From: Gammaproteobacteria bacterium
GTDB lineage: Bacteria; Pseudomonadota; Gammaproteobacteria; JAJDOJ01
Direction of reading: 5' to 3'
DNA: 29,093 bases
NCBI GenBank assembly: GCA_027030565.1
Contig: JALVEU010000186.1
Coordinates: forward strand, 1-29,093
Shown here: positions 14,024 through 22,957 of the stretch, piece after piece
Position numbering within the stretch: position 1 is the stretch's first letter
How the letters are laid out: every line of letters begins with the position of its first letter
Notes under the pieces: generated by a model
Databases searched by the model: none
What the model was told of the DNA's origin: nothing
The model's input: the letters and a program-made list of their open reading frames with translations, nothing else
Program-made: the position numbers and the translations under genes

Positions 14024-15436
14024 ATGCCCGCAAGGACACTATACGACAAGCTCTGGGAGGCGCACGTGGTGCGCGAGGAGCCCGATGGTACAGCGCTGTT
14101 GTACATCGATCGCCACCTCGTGCACGAAGTGACTTCCCCCCAGGCCTTCGAGGGGCTCCGTCTGGCAGGGCGGCGGGTGTGGCGTCCTGCCACGGTCCTG
14201 GCGGTGCCCGATCACAACGTGCCGACCACCGACCGTTCGCAGGGCATTCAGGATCCCGTGTCACGGGTGCAGGTGGAGACCCTGGAGCGCAACGTGCGGG
14301 AGTTTGGTCTGCCCGCTTTCGGCATGGACGATCCGCGCCAGGGGATCGTACACGTCATCGGGCCGGAGCAGGGGGCGACCCTGCCGGGCATGACGGTCGT
14401 CTGTGGGGACTCGCACACCTCCACGCACGGGGCCCTGGGGGCGCTGGCCTTCGGCATCGGCACCTCCGAGGTGGAACACGTGCTGGCCACCCAGTGTCTG
14501 GCCCAGAAGAAGTCACGCGCCATGCTGGTGCGCGTGGACGGGGAGGCGCCGCCCTGGGTCACGGCCAAGGACATCGCGCTGGCGATCATCGGCGAGATCG
14601 GTACCGCCGGGGGGACCGGTCATGCCATGGAGTTCGGCGGGGCGGCCATCCGCGCCCTCTCGGTGGAAGGGCGCATGACGCTGTGCAACATGAGTATCGA
14701 GGCCGGCGCCCGGGCCGGCATGGTGGCGGTGGACGACAAGACCTTGGCGTACGTGCGCGGGCGTCCGTTTGCCCCCAAGGGGGCGCTCTGGGAGCGGGCC
14801 GAGGCCGCCTGGGCGGACCTGCACTCGGACGCGGGCGCGTCGTTCGACCGCACCGTGGTCCTCGATGCAGGGCGGTTGCTGCCACAGGTCACCTGGGGTA
14901 CGTCGCCGGAGATGGTGGCACCCGTCACCGGGCGGGTGCCGGATCCGGATGCCGAGGCGGATCGGGTCCGGGCGCTGGGCATGCGGCGTGCCCTGGAGTA
15001 CATGGGGCTGGAGCCGGGCACGCCCATCACGGCAATCCCGCTCGACAAGGTCTTCATCGGGTCCTGCACCAATTCCCGCATCGAGGACTTGCGGGCCGCG
15101 GCCGAGGTGGTGCGCGGACGGCGCGTGGCGGGGAACGTCAAGCTCGCCATGGTGGTCCCCGGCTCCGGCTTGGTGAAGCGGCAGGCCGAGGCCGAAGGTC
15201 TGGACCGGGTCTTCCGCGAGGCCGGTTTCGAGTGGCGCGAGCCCGGCTGCTCCATGTGTCTGGCCATGAATGCCGACCGGCTGGAGCCCGGGGAACGCTG
15301 CGCCTCGACCTCCAACCGCAACTTCGAGGGGCGCCAGGGCCAGGGCGGCCGCACGCATCTGGTGAGTCCGGCCATGGCGGCGGCCGCGGCCGTGGCGGGC
15401 CACTTCGTGGACCCGCGGGAACTGGTGGGGAGCTGA
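14024..15436 (+). CDS. leuC: 3-isopropylmalate dehydratase, large subunit
   Basis: With LeuD it isomerises 2-isopropylmalate to 3-isopropylmalate in leucine synthesis; an aconitase-family [4Fe-4S] enzyme of the cytosol. The 470-residue protein has the cluster cysteines in FIGSCTNSRIEDL (Cys348) and EPGCSMCLAMN (Cys409 and Cys412), plus VVCGDSHTSTHGA (125-137) and ATQCLAQKKSRAM. The start MPARTLYDKLWEAHVV matches the family, so I chose the ATG at 14024 although the frame is open further upstream. The ribosome binding site is weak (TAGGCGAG). leuD begins 11 bases after the stop. Confidence 0.98.
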   Translation: MPARTLYDKLWEAHVVREEPDGTALLYIDRHLVHEVTSPQAFEGLRLAGRRVWRPATVLAVPDHNVPTTDRSQGIQDPVSRVQVETLERNVREFGLPAFGMDDPRQGIVHVIGPEQGATLPGMTVVCGDSHTSTHGALGALAFGIGTSEVEHVLATQCLAQKKSRAMLVRVDGEAPPWVTAKDIALAIIGEIGTAGGTGHAMEFGGAAIRALSVEGRMTLCNMSIEAGARAGMVAVDDKTLAYVRGRPFAPKGALWERAEAAWADLHSDAGASFDRTVVLDAGRLLPQVTWGTSPEMVAPVTGRVPDPDAEADRVRALGMRRALEYMGLEPGTPITAIPLDKVFIGSCTNSRIEDLRAAAEVVRGRRVAGNVKLAMVVPGSGLVKRQAEAEGLDRVFREAGFEWREPGCSMCLAMNADRLEPGERCASTSNRNFEGRQGQGGRTHLVSPAMAAAAAVAGHFVDPRELVGS

Positions 15437-15447
15437 AGAGGAAGACC

Positions 15448-16116
15448 ATGGAACCGTTCACCCGACACACCGGTCTGGTCGTACCCCTCGACCGACCCAA
15501 CGTCGACACCGACGCCATCATCCCCAAGCAGTACCTGAAGTCGGTTCGGCGCACCGGATTCGGCCCCAATCTGTTCGACGACTGGCGCTACCTGGATCCC
15601 GGCGAACCCGGCATGGACCACAGTCGGCGGCGCGTGAATCCCGATTTCGTGCTCAACGATCCCCGATACCGTGGCGCCACCATCCTGCTCGCCCGGGACA
15701 ACTTCGGCTGCGGTTCGTCGCGCGAGCACGCCGTCTGGGCGCTCATGGACTACGGGATCCGCGTGGTCATCGCGCCGAGCTTCGCCGACATCTTCTACAG
15801 CAACAGCTTCAAGAATGGACTGTTGCCCGTGGTGTTGCCGGCGGACACCGTGGACCGGTTGTTCCGCGAGGTCGGGGCCCGGCCGGGGTATGCCCTGACG
15901 GTGGATCTGGAGCGCCAGGAGGTGGTGACACCGGACGGGGAGCGGTTTGCGTTCCAGGTGGACGGGTTCCGGCGCCACCGATTGCTGCACGGGCTCGACG
16001 ATATCGCGCTCACGTTGCAGCATGCCGATGAGATTCGGGCCTACGAGCGCCGCCGCGCTGAAGAGGCGCCCTGGCTGTTCCAGGACTTGCAGGCGGTCCG
16101 GGGCGAGGGCCGGTGA
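15448..16116 (+). CDS. leuD: 3-isopropylmalate dehydratase, small subunit
   Basis: Provides the mobile swivel domain that completes the active site of LeuC. The 222-residue product opens MEPFTRHTGLVVPLDRPNVD, typical of the family, with VDTDAIIPKQYLK (19-31), the key loop FGCGSSREHA (86-95) and the segment PSFADIFYSNSFKNGLLPV. The ATG at 15448 is preceded by AGAGGAAG. Its TGA stop overlaps the GTG start of leuB (GTGA, four bases), which points to translational coupling and matched subunit synthesis with its operon partners. Confidence 0.98.
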   Translation: MEPFTRHTGLVVPLDRPNVDTDAIIPKQYLKSVRRTGFGPNLFDDWRYLDPGEPGMDHSRRRVNPDFVLNDPRYRGATILLARDNFGCGSSREHAVWALMDYGIRVVIAPSFADIFYSNSFKNGLLPVVLPADTVDRLFREVGARPGYALTVDLERQEVVTPDGERFAFQVDGFRRHRLLHGLDDIALTLQHADEIRAYERRRAEEAPWLFQDLQAVRGEGR

Positions 16117-17189
16117 GCGCGCGTGTCCTGCTGCTCCCTGGCGACGGCATCGGCCCGGAAGTCGTCGCCGAGGCGCGCAAGCTGCTGGAGGCGCTGCGCC
16201 GGGACCACGGCCTGGAGGTGGTGCTCGAAGAGGGGCTGATCGGGGGGGCCGCGGTAGACGCCGAAGGCGTGCCTCTGCCGGGGCGTACCCTGGAGCAGGC
16301 CCGGGCGGCCGACGCGGTATTGTTGGGTGCCGTGGGCGGGCCCCGCTACGAGGAGCTGCCCCGCGAGTTGCGGCCGGAGCGGGGGCTGCTGGGGATTCGT
16401 GCGGCCCTGGGCCTGTTCGCCAATCTGCGGCCCGCGATCCTCTATCCGCAGCTGGCGGGGGCGTCGACCCTGCGCCCCGAGGTGGTCGCGGGACTGGACA
16501 TCCTCATCGTGCGCGAGCTGACCGGGGGCATCTACTTCGGCCAGCCGCGGGGCATCCATAGGCTGGAGAACGGGGAACGCGAGGGGTACAACACCCTGCG
16601 TTACCGGGAGTCGGAGATCGAGCGGATCGCCCGGGTGGCCTTCGAGGCGGCCCGCCGGCGTCGGCACCGGCTGTGCTCGGTGGACAAGGCCAACGTCCTG
16701 GAGGTCTCGGAGCTGTGGCGTGAGGTGGTCTCCCGCGTGCATGCCGAGTACCCGGACGTGGTGCTGAGCCACATGTACGTGGACAACGCCGCCATGCAGC
16801 TGGTGCGTGCGCCCAAGCAGTTCGACGTGCTGGTCACCACGAATCTGTTCGGGGACATCCTCTCCGACGAGGCCGCCATGCTCACCGGCTCCATCGGGAT
16901 GTTGCCCTCGGCCTCGTTGGACGAACGGGGCAAGGGGCTCTACGAGCCGATCCATGGCTCCGCCCCGGATCTGGCGGGCCAGGGCAGGGCCAATCCCTTG
17001 GCCACCATCCTGTCCGTGGCCATGCTGCTACGCTACAGTCTGGATCAGGAGCCACTGGCGGCACGGGTCGAGGCGGCCGTGGGCCGTGTGCTGGACCAGG
17101 GGCTGCGCACAGCGGACATCGCCGCTGCAGGCCAGCCGCCGTGTACGACTCGGGAGATGGGTGATGCCGTGGTGGCCGCGCTGGCTTGA
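16113..17189 (+). CDS. leuB: 3-isopropylmalate dehydrogenase
   Basis: NAD-dependent oxidative decarboxylation of 3-isopropylmalate to 2-oxoisocaproate, the precursor of leucine. The 358-residue protein shows LLPGDGIGPEVV (7-18), the substrate-binding RELTGGIYFG, a YNTLRY segment, SVDKANVL, the metal-binding NLFGDILSDEAAMLTGSIGM (aspartates) and GLYEPIHGSAPDLAGQGRAN, which binds NAD. The start is a GTG at 16113 that overlaps the leuD stop. No 2-isopropylmalate synthase gene (leuA) is in the window. asd follows after 12 bases, so the leucine genes and asd are probably one transcript. Confidence 0.98.
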   Translation: MSARVLLLPGDGIGPEVVAEARKLLEALRRDHGLEVVLEEGLIGGAAVDAEGVPLPGRTLEQARAADAVLLGAVGGPRYEELPRELRPERGLLGIRAALGLFANLRPAILYPQLAGASTLRPEVVAGLDILIVRELTGGIYFGQPRGIHRLENGEREGYNTLRYRESEIERIARVAFEAARRRRHRLCSVDKANVLEVSELWREVVSRVHAEYPDVVLSHMYVDNAAMQLVRAPKQFDVLVTTNLFGDILSDEAAMLTGSIGMLPSASLDERGKGLYEPIHGSAPDLAGQGRANPLATILSVAMLLRYSLDQEPLAARVEAAVGRVLDQGLRTADIAAAGQPPCTTREMGDAVVAALA

Positions 17190-17201
17190 GGATCACGAGA
17201 C

Positions 17202-18224
17202 ATGAGCAGACGATTCGATGTGGCCGTGGTAGGGGCAACGGGGGCCGTGGGCGAGACCATGCTGGCGATCCTGGCAGAGCGCCGGTTCCCGGTGGGTGAG
17301 GTCCATGCGCTGGCCAGCGAGCGCTCCGTGGGCAAGCGCGTGGCCTTCGGAGACCGGGAACTCACCGTGGAGGACACCGCCACCTTCGACTTCTCCAAGG
17401 TGCAGATCGGGCTGTTCTCCGCCGGTGCTTCCGTCTCCAAGATCTATGCACCCCAGGCGGCTGCGGCCGGTTGTGTGGTGGTGGACAACACCTCCCAGTT
17501 CCGCTACGAGGACGACGTGCCCCTGGTGGTTCCGGAGGTCAACCCCGAGGCCATCGCGGGCTACACCGCCCGGGGCATCATCGCCAATCCCAACTGCTCC
17601 ACCATCCAGATGGTGGTGGCGCTCAAGCCGATCCACGACGCCGTGGGCATCACCCGGATCAACGTGGCCACCTACCAGGCCGTCTCGGGCACCGGCAAGG
17701 AGGCCATCGAGGAGCTGGCCCGGCAGACCGCCGACCTGCTCAACGGGCGGCCTACCGAGTGCCGCGTCTACCCCAAACAGATCGCCTTCAACTGTCTGCC
17801 GCACATCGATGTCTTCCTGGACAACGGCTACACCAAGGAAGAGATGAAAATGGTGTGGGAGACGCGCAAGATCATGGGCGACGAGACCATCCAGGTGAAT
17901 CCGACGGCAGTGCGGGTGCCCGTGTTCTATGGTCACTCCGAAGCGGTGCACATCGAGACCCGCGAGAAGATCAGTGCCGAGGAGGCCCGTCGGCTGCTCA
18001 GGGCGGCCCCCGGGGTGAGCGTGCTGGACGAACGTCGCGACGGCGGCTATCCCACCGCGGTGACCGAGGGTGCAGGCCGGGATCCCGTGTTCGTCGGGCG
18101 AATACGCGAGGATATCTCAATCCCCCATGGACTTGACCTATGGGTTGTGAGTGACAATGTGCGGAAGGGAGCGGCACTGAACAGCGTACAGATCGCCGAG
18201 ATCCTGATCCGTGACTACCTGTGA
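17202..18224 (+). CDS. asd: Aspartate-semialdehyde dehydrogenase
   Basis: Reduces aspartyl phosphate to aspartate semialdehyde, the branch point to lysine, diaminopimelate, threonine and methionine. The 340-residue product has the nucleotide loop GATGAVGETM (11-20), the active-site cysteine in ANPNCSTIQM (Cys132), PKQIAFNCLPHID and the FYGHSEAVHIET segment with the catalytic histidine region. Length and the motif spacing fit the shorter class common in Pseudomonas and Gram-positive bacteria (about 340 residues), not the 367-residue E. coli class. The ATG at 17202 is preceded by TTGAGGAT. The leuB-asd-fimV-truA order is typical for this part of the gammaproteobacteria. Confidence 0.97.
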   Translation: MSRRFDVAVVGATGAVGETMLAILAERRFPVGEVHALASERSVGKRVAFGDRELTVEDTATFDFSKVQIGLFSAGASVSKIYAPQAAAAGCVVVDNTSQFRYEDDVPLVVPEVNPEAIAGYTARGIIANPNCSTIQMVVALKPIHDAVGITRINVATYQAVSGTGKEAIEELARQTADLLNGRPTECRVYPKQIAFNCLPHIDVFLDNGYTKEEMKMVWETRKIMGDETIQVNPTAVRVPVFYGHSEAVHIETREKISAEEARRLLRAAPGVSVLDERRDGGYPTAVTEGAGRDPVFVGRIREDISIPHGLDLWVVSDNVRKGAALNSVQIAEILIRDYL

Positions 18225-18272
18225 GGCCGGCCGCGGCCAGGCAAGGGAGAGTGAGGCGGCGGAACGGCGCCC

Positions 18273-18296
18273 ATGATCGAGAGGATATCCACGTGA
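18273..18296 (+). other. Seven-codon mini-ORF overlapping the fimV start
   Basis: ATG at 18273 opens a frame encoding MIERIST that stops at TGA 18294-18296, overlapping the GTG start of fimV (18293-18295). It may be chance or a coupling device that delivers ribosomes to the GTG. The upstream ribosome binding site is poor. Confidence 0.25.
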
Positions 18297-21200
18297 AAAG
18301 AGTCAGCCGGGGGATCGCGCCCCTGTTCCTCCTGCTTCCGAGCGCCTCCTGGGCGCTCGGCCTAGGCGAGATTCGCGTCGAGACCGCCCTCAACGAGCCG
18401 CTGGTGGCCGAGATCCCCGTGTTGTCGGCCAGCAAGAAGGACCTGCGGGACATGAAGGTGCGTCTGGCCCCGGCGGCGGCCTTCAAGAAACTCGGGCTGG
18501 ACCGCAGCTACGTGCTCACCCAGTTGCGCTTCACGCCCACCACGGTTCACGGCCGCCCGGTCATCCGGATCACCTCAAAGAAACCCGTTCGCGAGCCGTT
18601 TCTCGACTTTCTCATCGAAGTGGACTGGCCCAAGGGACGGCTGGTCCGGGAATACACCGTGCTGCTCGACCCACCTGCACTCCTGGCCAAAAAGGCGCCG
18701 CCGGCGGTCTCTCCCGCCAGGACGGCGGGCGGCACCTACGGCTTCGAGCAGCCTCAAGCCCCTGCGGCCAGCTATGGTGGGCCCCGTGAGGTCCGCGGGC
18801 AGTGGCCGGAGGCCGTACGGGTCCGCCCGGGCGACAGTCTCTACAAGATTGCCAAACGGCTCGATCCCGGCGCGAGTGGCGTCGGGCTTCATCAACTGAT
18901 GGTGGCACTGTACAGGGCCAACCCCCAGGCCTTCGGCGGCAACATGAACCTGTTGCGCGCCGGTGCGCGCCTGACGGTGCCTCCGCGGGCCGAAGTCGCA
19001 TCCATCGATCCGCAGACGGCCCGTACCGAGGTGGCGCAACAGACCCGGCAATGGCGCAAGCCCCGGCCCATAGAGGTGGCCGAGGCCGAGAGCGAGGCCG
19101 TTCCCCAGCCTTCGAGCAGGCCCGAGACGCAGCCGGCTGCGGAGGCGCCCGCCGCACCGGCCGAGGGGCAGCAGACGGAACCCGTCACGGGGCAGGCCAG
19201 TGAGGAGATCAGCGGCCAGTTGAAGATTCTCGCCGGCGGGGAGGCCGAGGGCGCGGCTGGAGGTGGTACCGGAGTGGGCGAGAGCAGCGCGACACAGGAA
19301 GACGTGCAGACTTCTCTGGCGCTCGCCCGCGAGGTGGCCAAGGCGCGGGAGGAAGAGAACGTCGCCCTGAAGACCCGACTGGCGCAGCTCGAGGAGATGC
19401 TCAAGCGTTCCGAACGCATCATCGAGCTTCAGAATCGGGAACTCGAGACCCTGCGCGAGCGCATCTCGCGCCTGGAGGCCGGTCTGGGCGGCACCGAAGG
19501 GGTGGTTGAATCGTCCACTCCGGCCGGGCCGGAGGCGGGGAAGACGGGGGCCTCGTCCGGAGCCGAGCCCTCTGCTGCGACGAAACAGGCGGCCGTGGCC
19601 CAGGAGCCGCAGCCGCCCGTGCAGGACCAGCACGCCGCCAGCGAGCCGTACGCACTGCTCGACGTCCTCATGAGCAATCCGCTGGTCCTCTTCGGCCTGG
19701 GCGGGAGCGCCGCGCTGTTGCTCTTGCTCGGTTTGTGGGCCTCCCGGCGGCGCGGCGGGGCGCCCGAGCCGGAGCCCGAGGCCGCGGCCCAGGCGCCTGG
19801 GCCTTTGGCGGCCGGTGCCCTGGCGACCAGCGCCCTGGCCACGCGGGAAACGGCCGAGGCGATCAGCACCGGCATGTTCGAGGCCGCGCAGACGGCTCCG
19901 ACGGCCGGACCCGAGCAAGGCGATGCACTCGAGCTGGAGGGTACGGAAAAGGCCGCACCGGAAGCGCCGGCGGAGGACGAGCTGAGCCCGGTGGGTGCGA
20001 CGAGCGAGGCCGAGGACGTGCTCTCCGAGGCGGACGTCTACATCGCCTACGGGCTTTACCAGCAGGCCGAGGAGCTCCTCCAGGAGGCGCTCGACCAAGA
20101 CCCAGGCAATGCGGATTTCTACGTGAAGCTGGCCGAGACCTATCAGCGCGAAGAACGTCCGGAGGCCCTGGCAGCCCTGGCCAAGCGGATGCAGGAGGCA
20201 GGGCTGGCCAGCGGTGAGGCCTGGGAGCGGGTCGCCGCCCTGGGTCGCAAGCTCGAGCCTGACAATCCGGCCTACGCCGCCGGGGCTGAAGGTGAAGTCG
20301 GCACTCCGGCAGCCGATGTGGAGCCGGAGGCGGAGCAGGCAGTGCCAGACTCCGCCGAGACCGCGAGCCGGGAGCTGGAGACCGCGGCACTCCAGCCCGC
20401 CGAGGAAGACGAGGACGAACTGACGGAGGCGTTCTCGGAGACCGCCCGGGTGGAGGCGCCTTCCGGCCCTGAACGTACCGCTGAGCTGGAGCTCCCCGAC
20501 GAGCTCAAGGATCTGGATGAGGGCGGTCCCGGGGCCTCGAACATCCTGGAGTTCGATGCGGACGATCTGGGCTTCCAGGCCGAGCCGGAAGGTGCCGAGG
20601 ACACGACTTCCACCCTTGCGGAGGAGATCCGCAGCGAGCTGCAGGAAAGCGAGGGCGGCCTGGATCTGGACTTGACGGATGCCAATCTGCGCGTCCCGGA
20701 GGGCCTCGATCCGGATCGCATCGACCTCGACGAGACAGCGGCCGACCTTCCCGGCCCCGAGGAGACGGTGGAGCTCGACGAGACCCTGCTCCAGGAACTG
20801 GAGACCGCCATCACCGAGATGCAGGACGCCGATGCCTTCCGGCTCCCGGAAGAATCCGCCGACGAAGGCTCCGGTGTCGACACACTACTCCTCGACCAAG
20901 AGGCCCCAGAGGCTAAAGAAGCCGGGGAAAAGGACAAAGAGCCGGGCCAGGAGCCGCCGACCGAGGCCATCGACGATGTGCTCGAGCTCGATACCCTCAT
21001 GCGCGATCAAGACAAGATGACCTTCCAGGTGGAGGAGCCCACGGAGATCCGGCAGGTGCGTACCGGCACCAGCGATACAGAACTTTTCGATACGGCCCTG
21101 GCGCGGAAGGATGCCGATCTGAGCAACACCGAACTCATCGATTCGGACCGGGTTGGAGACGATGCCGATACCGTGGTGACCGACACGGGCTTCACCGACG

Positions 21201-21364
21201 CGCTGCGCGACCGCGACGAGGCCGAGACCAAGCTGGAACTGGCGCGGGCCTACCTGGAAATGGGTGACAAGGAAGGGGCCAAGGCCACGCTCGAAGAGGT
21301 CCTGGAGTCCGACAACGAGCTGTATCGCCAGCAGGCGCAGGAACTGATGCGCGGCCTCGGCTGA
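18293..21364 (+). CDS. fimV: FimV-type pilus assembly / polar hub protein
   Basis: FimV family proteins are inner-membrane organisers that bind peptidoglycan, locate to the poles and support type IV pili and type II secretion. I chose the GTG at 18293 because it follows GAGGA by seven bases and gives a clean signal peptide (cleavage after SASWA, about residue 21). The 1,023 residues run: FimV N-terminal domain (LGLGEIRVETALNEPLVAEI), a LysM-like domain (about 176-228, VRPGDSLYKIAKRL), a coiled coil (about 336-400), a membrane helix (about 461-484), a TPR-like segment (about 576-636, ADVYIAYGLYQQAEELLQEA), a long highly acidic region and the conserved C-terminal FimV motif (about 977-1023, TKLELARAYLEMGDKEGAKA). 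Complete. Confidence 0.95.
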   Translation: MKRVSRGIAPLFLLLPSASWALGLGEIRVETALNEPLVAEIPVLSASKKDLRDMKVRLAPAAAFKKLGLDRSYVLTQLRFTPTTVHGRPVIRITSKKPVREPFLDFLIEVDWPKGRLVREYTVLLDPPALLAKKAPPAVSPARTAGGTYGFEQPQAPAASYGGPREVRGQWPEAVRVRPGDSLYKIAKRLDPGASGVGLHQLMVALYRANPQAFGGNMNLLRAGARLTVPPRAEVASIDPQTARTEVAQQTRQWRKPRPIEVAEAESEAVPQPSSRPETQPAAEAPAAPAEGQQTEPVTGQASEEISGQLKILAGGEAEGAAGGGTGVGESSATQEDVQTSLALAREVAKAREEENVALKTRLAQLEEMLKRSERIIELQNRELETLRERISRLEAGLGGTEGVVESSTPAGPEAGKTGASSGAEPSAATKQAAVAQEPQPPVQDQHAASEPYALLDVLMSNPLVLFGLGGSAALLLLLGLWASRRRGGAPEPEPEAAAQAPGPLAAGALATSALATRETAEAISTGMFEAAQTAPTAGPEQGDALELEGTEKAAPEAPAEDELSPVGATSEAEDVLSEADVYIAYGLYQQAEELLQEALDQDPGNADFYVKLAETYQREERPEALAALAKRMQEAGLASGEAWERVAALGRKLEPDNPAYAAGAEGEVGTPAADVEPEAEQAVPDSAETASRELETAALQPAEEDEDELTEAFSETARVEAPSGPERTAELELPDELKDLDEGGPGASNILEFDADDLGFQAEPEGAEDTTSTLAEEIRSELQESEGGLDLDLTDANLRVPEGLDPDRIDLDETAADLPGPEETVELDETLLQELETAITEMQDADAFRLPEESADEGSGVDTLLLDQEAPEAKEAGEKDKEPGQEPPTEAIDDVLELDTLMRDQDKMTFQVEEPTEIRQVRTGTSDTELFDTALARKDADLSNTELIDSDRVGDDADTVVTDTGFTDALRDRDEAETKLELARAYLEMGDKEGAKATLEEVLESDNELYRQQAQELMRGLG

Positions 21365-21405
21365 GTCTGCACCCCGTCTCCTACATCGCCAGACCGCGAC
21401 ATCCG

Positions 21406-21434
21406 GCCACAGGGTCACGCAGGCGGGGTATCAT
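21406..21434 (+). promoter_or_regulatory. Candidate promoter for truA
   Basis: TATCAT at 21429-21434 is a good -10; GCCACA at 21406-21411, 17 bases upstream, keeps only ACA of the -35. The transcript would begin near 21441 and carry a small hairpin (CGGGG 21444-21448 with CCCCG 21457-21461) ahead of truA. Confidence 0.35.
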
Positions 21435-21490
21435 CCCTGGCTTCGGGGACTCGTCGCCCCGCAGGAAACACCCCCTGACTCTGCACGCGT

Positions 21491-22270
21491 ATGCGTATCG
21501 CGGCCGGAATCGAGTACGACGGCACGGCCTTTTGCGGGTGGCAGCGCCAGCAGGGCGTGCGTACCGTACAGGAGGCCGTGGAACGGGCCTTTTCCGTGGT
21601 GGCCGACCATGCGGTGACGGCGGTCTGTGCGGGTCGTACGGACACCGGTGTGCACGCTACGGCGCAGGTGGTGCATTTCGACACCAGCGCCCGCCGTTCC
21701 CTGCGTTCCTGGACCCTCGGCGCCAACAGCAACCTTCCGTCCGAAGTGGTGGTGCGTTGGGTACGTGAGGTGCCGGAACGCTTCCACGCCCGTTTCTCCG
21801 CTCGTGCCCGGGCCTACCGCTACGTGATTCTCAACCGCTGGGTGCGGCCGGCACTGCTGCGCGATCGCGTGACCTGGCTCCATCACCGGCTGGACGTCCA
21901 GCAGATGCGGAGTGCGGCCAGCCTGCTCCTGGGCCGGCACGACTTCTCCACCTTCCGGGCCCTGCAATGTCAGGCCAAGAGCCCCGTGCGCACCCTGCAC
22001 CGTTGCGAGGTGACGCGCGTGGGGGATCTCGTCTACATCGACGTGGAGGCCGACGGGTTCCTGCACCATATGGTGCGCAACATCGCCGGCGTGCTCATGG
22101 CGGTGGGCAAGGGGGATCGCGACCCGCAGTGGGTGGCCGAGTTGCTTGCCCTGAAGGATCGCACACGCGGCGGTGTGACCGCACCGCCTCAGGGCCTGTA
22201 TTTCACGCGCGTGGTCTACGGGCCGCAATGGGCGCTCCCGCAGGAGGCCGTGCTGCCCCGGTTCGCTTGA
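21491..22270 (+). CDS. truA: tRNA pseudouridine(38-40) synthase TruA
   Basis: Converts uridines 38, 39 and 40 in the anticodon arm of tRNAs to pseudouridine. The 259-residue product has GIEYDGTAFCGWQRQ (6-20), the catalytic Asp51 in CAGRTDTGVHATAQV (46-60), FHARFSARARAYRYVI and the C-terminal DGFLHHMVRNIAGVLMAVG with the core His/Arg cluster. The ATG at 21491 lacks a near ribosome binding site and an in-frame TGA lies at 21476-21478, so no much longer start exists. It lies between fimV and trpF, its normal place in Pseudomonas-type gene order. Confidence 0.97.
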   Translation: MRIAAGIEYDGTAFCGWQRQQGVRTVQEAVERAFSVVADHAVTAVCAGRTDTGVHATAQVVHFDTSARRSLRSWTLGANSNLPSEVVVRWVREVPERFHARFSARARAYRYVILNRWVRPALLRDRVTWLHHRLDVQQMRSAASLLLGRHDFSTFRALQCQAKSPVRTLHRCEVTRVGDLVYIDVEADGFLHHMVRNIAGVLMAVGKGDRDPQWVAELLALKDRTRGGVTAPPQGLYFTRVVYGPQWALPQEAVLPRFA

Positions 22271-22281
22271 CCCACCTCGGT

Positions 22282-22287
22282 TACAAT
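22282..22287 (+). promoter_or_regulatory. Candidate -10 of a promoter before trpF
   Basis: TACAAT at 22282-22287 matches five of six -10 positions and lies in the 42-base gap between truA and trpF. No convincing -35 is seen. No leader peptide with tryptophan codons is present, so classic trp attenuation is not supported here. Confidence 0.35.
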
Positions 22288-22312
22288 CGGGTTTTCCCGC
22301 TGGCACCCGACG

Positions 22313-22957
22313 GTGGTGGAAAAGAGGCTTCGAACGCGCATCAAGGTCTGCGGGCTCCGTGAGCCCGAGCATGCCCGCCTGGCGGGCGAGCTCGGAGTGG
22401 ATGCCATCGGTCTGGTATTCTATGCGCGCAGTCCGCGTGCGGTGAGCCCGGAACAGGCGGCTGCGGTGGTGGCTGCCTGCCCGCCGTTCCTCACCACGGT
22501 GGGGCTGTTCGTGGATCCCGATCCGGGTGCGGTGGAGGGCATCCTCGATCGGGTGCCCCTGGATCTCTTGCAGTTTCACGGCGACGAATGTCCCAGCGAT
22601 TGCCGGCGTTACGGGCGGCCTTACATCAAGGCCATCCCCGCAGGCGACGGGACGGACGTGCGGCGTTATGCCCAAGCCTACCCCGATGCGCAGGGATTCC
22701 TGATCGACAGCCATGCGAAAGGGGAGACGGGTGGTACCGGGATGGCCTTCGACTGGCGTCTGTGGCCGTCGGACCTCGACCGGCCCCTGATCTTGGCGGG
22801 AGGGCTGTCGCCCGACAACGTGGCCGAGGCCATTCGCCGCTTGGCGCCCTATGGCGTGGATGTGAGCAGTGGTGTGGAGTCCGAGCGCGGAGTGAAGGAT
22901 CCACAGCGGATGATCGCCTTTTGCCGAGAGGTACGCAGAGCCGATGCAGAGCGATGA
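22313..22957 (+). CDS. trpF: Phosphoribosylanthranilate isomerase
   Basis: Isomerises phosphoribosylanthranilate to the carboxyphenylamino-deoxyribulose phosphate in tryptophan synthesis, on a TIM barrel. The 214-residue protein has IKVCGLREPEHA with the catalytic Cys13, GLVFYARSPRAV, GLFVD, LLQFHGDE, LIDSHAKGETGGTG with the catalytic Asp132, LAGGLSPDNVAEAI and the phosphate-binding GVDVSSGVESERGVKD. The start is one of two adjacent GTGs (22313 or 22316) with no good ribosome binding site. It is stand-alone TrpF, not fused to TrpC. Its 3' end overlaps trpB by 14 bases. Confidence 0.97.
   Translation: MVEKRLRTRIKVCGLREPEHARLAGELGVDAIGLVFYARSPRAVSPEQAAAVVAACPPFLTTVGLFVDPDPGAVEGILDRVPLDLLQFHGDECPSDCRRYGRPYIKAIPAGDGTDVRRYAQAYPDAQGFLIDSHAKGETGGTGMAFDWRLWPSDLDRPLILAGGLSPDNVAEAIRRLAPYGVDVSSGVESERGVKDPQRMIAFCREVRRADAER

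Noticed and set aside
18575..20098. Minus-strand open frame of 507 codons across fimV
   Set aside because: Antisense to fimV and Arg/Gly/Leu-rich low-complexity; no ribosome binding site or domain.
22271..22312. Possible tryptophan attenuator before trpF
   Set aside because: The 42-base gap has no small ORF with Trp codons and no stable stem-loop.
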